Below, one piece after another: positions 58,256 through 64,000 of a DNA stretch of 64,000 nucleotides (position 1 is its first letter; each line of letters starts with the position of its first letter). Location of the stretch: positions 1,798,001-1,862,000 of the forward strand of contig CP073212.1 in assembly GCA_020342235.1 (NCBI GenBank), written 5' to 3'. Under the pieces are notes generated by a model. That model was not told where the DNA came from. It saw nothing but the letters and a program-made list of their open reading frames with translations, and ran no database searches. Origin of the DNA: Saccharomycopsis phalli (lineage: Eukaryota; Ascomycota; Saccharomycetes; Ascoideales; Saccharomycopsidaceae). Position numbers and translations under genes: made by a program.

Positions 58256-59890
58256 ATGGTCAAATTTCTCAAGCACTCAGTCCAGCCATTGGACAAAAAG
58301 GACATTGCCCAGGTCCGTGCCGACTTGTCGTTGAACGTGGTGCAACAACCGGTCAAGGCACGTGTGGCCGGCCGCAAGCAAACCAGAAACTCCTCTAGGC
58401 GACTTGTCGACCCGCAACCAGTGATTGAAATCAGGCTCCACGACCTGAACAAGAATATCATCGACCACTCGCTCAGCATGTTCTTTGTCCGGGCCACAAT
58501 CGAGTGTATTGGCCTGAACGACAAGCTCTCCTTCTTCCAGAAGCAGCGCAAGTCCCGCTACTACGAGCCTCTGAAGGATGCCGTGGACAACTGCGATGAG
58601 GAAGAAGTCCTCCGAGGAACAACCACCGTCAGTGCCCAGTTCTACAGAGGAAGCCCCTACGTCGCTTGTGCGGTGTTTGACAACTTGTCGGTGCGCTACA
58701 AGGGCAGCTACAGGCTCAGATTCGACTTGTACGAGGTCCAGTCGCTCTCGCCAAACGGCTCCCTTGCTCCCCAGATTATAAAGTGGGAAAAGTCCACCCG
58801 TTACTCCAACGTGTTCACCGTGTACACCGATGCCGCTTTTGACGGTCTTGAGGCTAGTCCCGAGTTGAACAACGAGTTGAAAAAGGCAGGGTGCAAGATC
58901 CGGGCCCGCAAACAACGATCCATGCTCAATGACGCTTTCAAAGTCACCAAGGCCGCCAACCATTTTGGACTCGACCGCGACTTGTTCAAGCGGCCGAATA
59001 GTGCCATGGACTTTTCCATGATGAACATGCACCTGCAAATGGGACTCAGCATCAAACGGCCGCAGTCAGCTTTGCCTCAGCTAATCACCAGCAACAACAG
59101 ACTCGATTACGATATGCTCCGCTCGGGCTCGGAGTACTCCTCGTCTCCAATTGAACACCCACAGCCTCGACGGCCGTTTTCAGCCTCCACCAACCAGGGA
59201 TTTGACATGGGGTACAAGAAGCCAGATTATGGCATGAAGTATGGTGTCAAGTATGACATGAAGCAAGACTATGGTATGAAGCAAGACTATGGTATGAAGC
59301 AAGACTATGGTATGAATCAAGACTTTGGCATGAATCAAGACTTTGGCATAAAACAAAACTTTAGCATGCGGTCAGACTTTGGCATGAAATTGGAGTATGG
59401 CATCAAGCAAGAATATGCCGTCAAGCCAGACTACGCCGTCAAGCCTCAATTCGACTTGAAACCAGAATTCATCAGCGAAATCCAGAAACAAGACTCATTC
59501 AAGCCAAACGACGACTTTGTCTCCCCAGTCGTATACCCAAACGAGTTCCAAATCAACTTTGCCGACCAGTACAGTGACCAGTACACCGCAGCAAACTTGA
59601 TCGTCACCAGCAGCCAAACAAACAGCAGTCCGCTCTCCAACCAAGTTGTTGCTGCCGAGTTTGAAAAACCAGACGGTGTCTATGATATCCCGCGCTCGTT
59701 GGAACCAATCCCAGTGTCATGGGAATTGGGCAACCAGTACCAGCAACCTGCTCCAACAGAACAGAAAGCTCCCCCGGCACCAGAGCCACAACCTCTGCAA
59801 GACTACAGCCAGGACATTCAGTCCGAGTTGTTGAATGACATTTACCAGCAGACGGACATGATGTTGTTGCGCCAAAACTTTCAGATTTAG
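58256..59890 (+). CDS. Velvet-family transcription regulator (VosA/VelB/Ryp2-3 type)
   Basis: 544 residues from the ATG at 58256, chosen over an in-frame ATG at 58148 because a TATATATAA box lies between them. Velvet proteins are fungal DNA-binding regulators of development, sporulation and secondary metabolism with an Rel-like fold. The domain covers about 22-221: the entry motif LNVVQQPVKARVAG...RRLVDPQPVIEIRL (relatives: VRQQP..AR..G..DRRPIDPPPIVQL), then VFDNLSVRYKGSYRLRFDLYEV, FTVYTDAAFDGL and KKAGCKIRARKQRS, each a hallmark. There is no large insert as in VelB, so it is nearer VosA/VelC by layout. A second conserved-looking segment (NHFGLDRDLFKRPNSAMDF...IKRPQSALPQL) follows, then an eight-residue repeat YGMKQDYG (about 320-400) and a Gln/Pro-rich end that could be an activation domain. 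Expected location is the nucleus. Confidence 0.9.
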   Translation: MVKFLKHSVQPLDKKDIAQVRADLSLNVVQQPVKARVAGRKQTRNSSRRLVDPQPVIEIRLHDLNKNIIDHSLSMFFVRATIECIGLNDKLSFFQKQRKSRYYEPLKDAVDNCDEEEVLRGTTTVSAQFYRGSPYVACAVFDNLSVRYKGSYRLRFDLYEVQSLSPNGSLAPQIIKWEKSTRYSNVFTVYTDAAFDGLEASPELNNELKKAGCKIRARKQRSMLNDAFKVTKAANHFGLDRDLFKRPNSAMDFSMMNMHLQMGLSIKRPQSALPQLITSNNRLDYDMLRSGSEYSSSPIEHPQPRRPFSASTNQGFDMGYKKPDYGMKYGVKYDMKQDYGMKQDYGMKQDYGMNQDFGMNQDFGIKQNFSMRSDFGMKLEYGIKQEYAVKPDYAVKPQFDLKPEFISEIQKQDSFKPNDDFVSPVVYPNEFQINFADQYSDQYTAANLIVTSSQTNSSPLSNQVVAAEFEKPDGVYDIPRSLEPIPVSWELGNQYQQPAPTEQKAPPAPEPQPLQDYSQDIQSELLNDIYQQTDMMLLRQNFQI

Positions 59891-60690
59891 ATTCCAGCGG
59901 GCTGGAGTCATTTAAGGATGGGTATAGGATAATAGATATGGATATGCTTGTAGAGTTGTGCTGACCATCCAGTGGTCAATGCTTGATGTATAGTCAAGTT
60001 ATTCGAGTCAATGCCAATCAGGTGTAGGACTTGTACACTTTACAAGCTAGGGAACTCATTGTTTTGTCATTCTGATGTAATGAACGAGGATTTTACTTCT
60101 CGCTCCATTCTGATCCATTGATCATGAAAGTAATGGTCTAGCCCAGTCCATTCCCTTTTACGACTTTGTCTTTTCATTACAATAGGCTTGAATAAATATA
60201 TTCAGAGTAGTAAGAATGACAAGAATCCAACTGTTTAACATTTCAATTATTTACAACCACTTTCTTTGGCAATTTTATACCAAACTACTTTGAATTACAT
60301 ATTCAGTTCTACAGTGGCTAACCAGGTGAACCATTGCAGCCAGCAGGAATAATTCATTTTTAATTCACTTGATAGTCATTTGTGTAGAGGCCATCCTTTC
60401 TACATACCACTTGACCAAAGCAATGGTTCTTTGGTTATTAACTATTCATTGGAAAGTCCAAGTTGCACTCTTTTGCATTGACAAGACGGTTGTTGGACCT
60501 TTATACAAGAATAATTCTTTACAGAAAGCATAACATGACTCGCATCACAGCTACTCAGTGGAAAAGGCTTAACAGATGGCTCGTTGCTCAAACCATTTGG
60601 CAATGATGACCTGAAGTGCAAAAGATGTGGATTCACTCCCCCTCCATCATACATGACCTCCGATGCCCAGAGCTGTTGAAAGGGTAAATT
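59891..60690. other. Gene-free stretch after the velvet gene
   Basis: AT-rich, no repeats of note and no gene seen; a 70-codon minus ORF (60442-60654) has no supporting feature. Confidence 0.45.
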
Positions 60691-60694
60691 CTAT

Positions 60695-60920
60695 CACGCA
60701 TTGATAATAATAATAATATTTATACAAGGCTATAGCTATACTAGGCACCCAGAGGAGATTTATACTTTGCCGTCTACGACTGAGGGCGGTGCTGCTATGT
60801 TGTCAAAAGAAAACTCTGCGACAAACTTTTGACGAGAGCTTGTAAATATATAAGGTAATGTGTATTGGAGGGAAATGAGCTTTGCCTAGCTCTTTAGAGG
60901 TGACTTGAGCCACCTCCTCT
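60695..60920 (-). mobile_element. LINE-like 3' fragment (family B, copy 9)
   Basis: (ATT)n-type tail on the left (60705-60722), then GGCTATAGCTATACTAGGCACC, GGAGATTTATACTTTGCCGTC, GGCGGTGCTGCTATG, GTTGTCAAAAGAAAAC, GAGCTTTGCCTAG and GGTGACTTGAGCCACCTCC; the best preserved of the shorter subfamily. Confidence 0.7.
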
Positions 60921-61124
60921 CACGCATTGATGAGATGTAATTTCACTCATGGAATACACAACACATGGAAAGTGTTTGCCAATCAGTCCATACACTTTTA
61001 TAGTTTTACCAGAACGTGTGGACATGATTCTTCAGCACATGGCGAGATTCAGCGGTCAAGTTTGGCAGCAAAGGTGATCAGACTTCTTACAAATCCAATA
61101 AAAGTATTGGGTATTAATTATACG

Positions 61125-61283
61125 ACTGTTTACATTGAATTTTTAATCCCAAGCAATAGAATGAGGGCTGACAGGATTTCTTTAGCACTGGTGCCTGATG
61201 TTCCTGAGTGAAAATATGTCGAATAACTGCATTGCCGGAGACAATATATAGCTAAATACAAAAATAAAAATTATTATTATATG
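61125..61283 (+). mobile_element. LINE-like 3' end with (ATT)n tail (family C, copy 2)
   Basis: Partner of the copy at 45800-45980, ending AGACAATATATAGCTAAATA, CAAAAATAAAA and (ATT)n at 61270-61281. Confidence 0.65.
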
Positions 61284-61482
61284 ATTCGAGTGGTTCATGT
61301 ATGCATTCAACACATGCCAACGGTGTGACAATCACCAGTGTAATTAGAGTTAAATAGACATTACTTAGACAAGGGATGACAATGGACGTGAATAATCAAG
61401 TGTGGAATACAAGTGTGGAATAGTAGATTGCCAGATGACCCATTTATATCCATATAAACTATGAAAGTAAATCACCTTGCAA

Positions 61483-61683
61483 ATGGCACTGGTCATTACG
61501 ATACTGTTTCCGTCTGTCATAGACTTGATTATGCTGTCAATCCGGCGGATCTTTGAGGCTTATTGGTTGTTGCGTCAATCTGCGACTACAACGAATCTAG
61601 ATTGGCTTAGTGGGCGATTTCTACGAAACTTTTTAGATTACTCACCGGTGAGTAGTGAGTGTATATATGTATGTAGTATATAG
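61483..61683 (+). CDS. Possible small membrane protein, unrecognised
   Basis: 66 codons from an ATG at 61483: a hydrophobic start (MALVITILFPSVIDLIMLSI), then RRIFEAYWLLRQ and an amphipathic remainder. A TATATCCATATAAA segment lies 25-40 bp upstream. Against it, another ATG at 61461 in a different frame would be met first, the last residues run into simple sequence, and I recognise no family. It may be chance. Confidence 0.15.
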   Translation: MALVITILFPSVIDLIMLSIRRIFEAYWLLRQSATTTNLDWLSGRFLRNFLDYSPVSSECIYVCSI

Positions 61684-61692
61684 TATGTGGTA

Positions 61693-61815
61693 GCCCAGTA
61701 ATCTAGTAATCTAGTCTAGTAATCTAGTAATCTAGTAATCTAGTAATCTAGTAATCTAGTAATCTAGTAATCTAGTAATCTAGTAATCTAGTAATCTAGT
61801 AATCTAGTAATCTAC
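61693..61815. repeat. 8-bp satellite (CTAGTAAT)n
   Basis: About 15 near-perfect copies of CTAGTAAT between the possible small ORF and the 3' end of SLM1. Confidence 0.97.
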
Positions 61816-61908
61816 TAATCCAGAATCCAGAATCCAGTAATCCAATCCACAATCACAACCCACAATCAGTCCATCACCACTACACAATCTCGTGACCAAA
61901 GTTCTATA

Positions 61909-63774
61909 TTAATTATTCAATGTAAAGCTATTGTTATTCTGGACAAACGTCGCAGCGTTCGTGCCAAAACTGTCCTCCTGTGCACCAAGTGGTGGCGGCG
62001 ACACAGTATCCTTGATGGAGCTTGTTCGTTTCCCCACATGGATGTTCTGGTACGTTCCATCGTTCATGACGACGTACTCCACTGGTGGGCCCTGAGAGCC
62101 GTTTCCCTGATGCTGCTGGGGAAAGTTCTGGCTGGAGATGGTGGCCTGTCCGCTATTTGGCACGTATGCTCCTCCGTTCATGGACATCAGTCTGTTGACA
62201 AGGATCTGGTTGCCAGACTGGCTATTGTTTGCAATACTGTAGCTCCGCTGAATGTTGGTCGGAGAGCTGTAGAACGTCTGCTGCTGTGGAATGTAGCTGA
62301 TGGACCGTTGGTGTCTGGAATATTCTGCGGCTAGACCCGGTTCTTCTGGGACTGGGGCCGATGTCATTGACAGAACGGGATCCTGCTTTTGCAAACTGGT
62401 GCGGGAGATGTTTGTCGACTGGAACGACGAGCGACGGCCCTGGATCTCCAACTTCTCAGCAATGTAGTGTGAGCGAGCTTCTGGTGTTGGGAGCTGGGTC
62501 AACTTCTTGATGTCGTTGTACCAGCTGATCATCAAGTCGTACGACTCAGCGCGGAAAACCCAGTTGTGTCCGCGGTGGATGATCCCGTTCTGCTTGGTGT
62601 GCAACACAAACTTGTGCCAGCTGTTTGGATTGGCGGCATCCTTCTTGGAGTGTTCTGCGACCTGGCAGTCGTCGAGCGAGAGCGACATGATCGGGTAAAT
62701 GTCCTTCTTGCGGTCGCCCGACTTGAACTCGTGGAGAAACGTCGGGGTGAGCACGTACCAGCTGCGGGAATACGACTTGAGGAACTTCAGCCGGCGTTCG
62801 AGGAATGACGCCCGGATTTCCAACGTGAGCGGGTCGTCAATGTACTTGTACGCAATGTCTGCAAACTTGCGGATCCGGAGCTCGGTATTGATGAACGTGT
62901 GGGGGTTCTGCTTGATGAACGCGTCCCACTCAAACTCGCCCGGCCTGGTGACAAATCCGGCATCAAGCTTGGGAATAAGCACGTTGAAAATCACCTGGCT
63001 CTCTTCGCCAATGAGCCGCGCGTAGATCTTGAGCGCGTTTTGGATCTCCATGACCACAAGCTTCTCCAACTCCTTGCCCGAGGTCTGAATGTTGAGAAAC
63101 GCCTCATGGAGATACTTCTCCTCGAGCAACTGCTGCTTGATCTGCCGGTCGAGGTATATCTTGGTGAGGTACGGGTCGTTTTTCGCCAGCAAGTTGTTGG
63201 CACTCTTGATCTGGTCAATCAGCCCGTAAAACGCAGTAAGATCGACCCTGGTCTGTGCAACCTCCTTGGCAATCGTGTTCTTGAAGTCGCTGCTCAAGTT
63301 CTTGATCTCCTTCACCTTCACCGACAAGTCCCGGCGCAAATCCTCCAACCGAGGAATCACATTCTGCGAAAGCTCCTTCAGGGTCCGGGTAGTATAGCTG
63401 CCCACTGTCTTGTGGAACTCGTTCAACGCAGCAGGAACATCGAGAATCAGACCATACCCAGCCGGCATAAATAGCTTCTTCATCGCCGCTACCTCATCCG
63501 CACTGTTCGGTACCGTCTGGTTGGGAGCCCCGGTGTCGACGATGGGGGCTCCTCCAAGCGGGAAATTGTTGGCTAGAGAGTGCTGGAGGCGCATCTGCTG
63601 CAACACAGACTCTTCATGGATGGCAATCACGTCCTTGAGATATAAAATCAAACCCTTGATGATGGCGCGCCAGGCGCCAAACCGCGAAGCAAGAACATCA
63701 GTGGGATTGGCGTTGGCAGGAAGTTGCTGGTACAACGGATTCCGGAAATCCTGCGTCGTGGTGGTGAGGGACAT
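61909..63774 (-). CDS. SLM1: Slm1/Slm2-type PH-domain protein, TORC2 effector
   Basis: 621 residues (S. cerevisiae Slm1 is 686, Slm2 656). Slm proteins bind PI(4,5)P2 at plasma-membrane eisosomes and carry signals from membrane stress and TORC2 to Ypk1 and actin. An F-BAR-like helical domain covers about 30-290 (ASRFGAWRAIIKGLILYLKDVIAIHEE... GLILDVPAALNEFHKTVGSYTTRTLKELS... EKYLHEAFLNIQTSGKELEKLVVMEIQNALKIYARL), followed by a PH domain at about 325-425 (RRLKFLKSYSRSWYVLTPTFLHEFKSGDRKKDIYPIMSLSLDDCQV... SWHKFVLHTKQNG...WVFRAESYDLMISWYNDIKKLTQLP). The rest is disordered and Ser/Gln/Asn-rich. I do not see an unambiguous calcineurin-docking PxIxIT motif at the C-terminus, which S. cerevisiae Slm1/2 have. 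Confidence 0.93.
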   Translation of the reverse strand: MSLTTTTQDFRNPLYQQLPANANPTDVLASRFGAWRAIIKGLILYLKDVIAIHEESVLQQMRLQHSLANNFPLGGAPIVDTGAPNQTVPNSADEVAAMKKLFMPAGYGLILDVPAALNEFHKTVGSYTTRTLKELSQNVIPRLEDLRRDLSVKVKEIKNLSSDFKNTIAKEVAQTRVDLTAFYGLIDQIKSANNLLAKNDPYLTKIYLDRQIKQQLLEEKYLHEAFLNIQTSGKELEKLVVMEIQNALKIYARLIGEESQVIFNVLIPKLDAGFVTRPGEFEWDAFIKQNPHTFINTELRIRKFADIAYKYIDDPLTLEIRASFLERRLKFLKSYSRSWYVLTPTFLHEFKSGDRKKDIYPIMSLSLDDCQVAEHSKKDAANPNSWHKFVLHTKQNGIIHRGHNWVFRAESYDLMISWYNDIKKLTQLPTPEARSHYIAEKLEIQGRRSSFQSTNISRTSLQKQDPVLSMTSAPVPEEPGLAAEYSRHQRSISYIPQQQTFYSSPTNIQRSYSIANNSQSGNQILVNRLMSMNGGAYVPNSGQATISSQNFPQQHQGNGSQGPPVEYVVMNDGTYQNIHVGKRTSSIKDTVSPPPLGAQEDSFGTNAATFVQNNNSFTLNN

Positions 63775-64000
63775 GTGGAATGGGCCACCAGAAGCGGGTA
63801 TATATGGAGAAGTCGCTGGAGCAATGTTTGACTAAATATGGAAATGCTGGACATTTCAAAACGGGAAGGTTACCCGGCGACAGTATCGGACAAAGGTAAC
63901 CGTGATTTTTGCTTTATCTTTTTCCAGAGCCAGCCGTGGGGTTGAAAATCAAGCACTTTTGGTTACCGAGTCCGTTTCTCCAAATAAAGGTTCGTCAAGG
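63775..64000. promoter_or_regulatory. SLM1 upstream region with TTACCCG
   Basis: TTACCCGG at 63870-63877 (Reb1 core), 95 bp upstream of the SLM1 ATG, with GGTAACCG at 63894 and GGTTACCGAG near 63960 as related half-matches. No further gene begins inside the window as far as can be seen. Confidence 0.5.

Overview
The window looks like a chromosome segment from a budding yeast (Saccharomycotina). Nearly all genes are clear orthologs of single-copy yeast genes, and introns are rare and tiny. Conserved positions in CCR4, a VPS70-like peptidase and COQ2 that are Ser or Thr in relatives are encoded here by CTG. I therefore infer a CUG-Ser lineage, and CTG in the genes below should probably be read as serine. 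A velvet-family regulator, which I recall as missing from S. cerevisiae and C. albicans, suggests a lineage away from the well-studied model yeasts. I cannot name the species.

Layout, left to right: the 3' end of VTI1; SIN3 (spliced); tRNA-Glu; LHP1; a VPS70-like M28 peptidase; HEM3; CTI6 and TCO89, divergent across a 48-bp tandem array of transcription factor sites; the arrestin LDB19; NUP2; REV1 and an FCY2-like permease, divergent across a perfect inverted repeat; REI1; LAS21; COQ2 and CCR4, divergent; SPE3 (spliced); a yapsin-like protease; a tail-anchored protein; the YBL036C family PLP-binding protein; MRPL3 (spliced); GSH1 (spliced); the velvet regulator; SLM1. Intergenic DNA takes up a large share of the window. 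It is AT-rich and packed with minisatellites (units of 8 to 48 bp), solo LTRs and 3' fragments of a LINE-like retroposon family.

The genes are mostly unlinked housekeeping functions: secretory and vacuolar sorting, heme, ubiquinone, glutathione, polyamines, nuclear transport, mRNA decay, ribosome maturation and translesion synthesis. Two are Rpd3L histone deacetylase subunits (SIN3, CTI6). Three belong to TOR-connected signalling (TCO89 in TORC1, LDB19 as a TORC1/Npr1-controlled arrestin, SLM1 as a TORC2 effector).

The points most worth following are the velvet protein, the CUG reassignment evidence, four introns of 35 to 41 nt with the branch site almost touching the 3' splice site, and the composite CACGTG/TTACCCG promoter array. 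Comparisons with named orthologs rest on remembered family sequences, not on a search.
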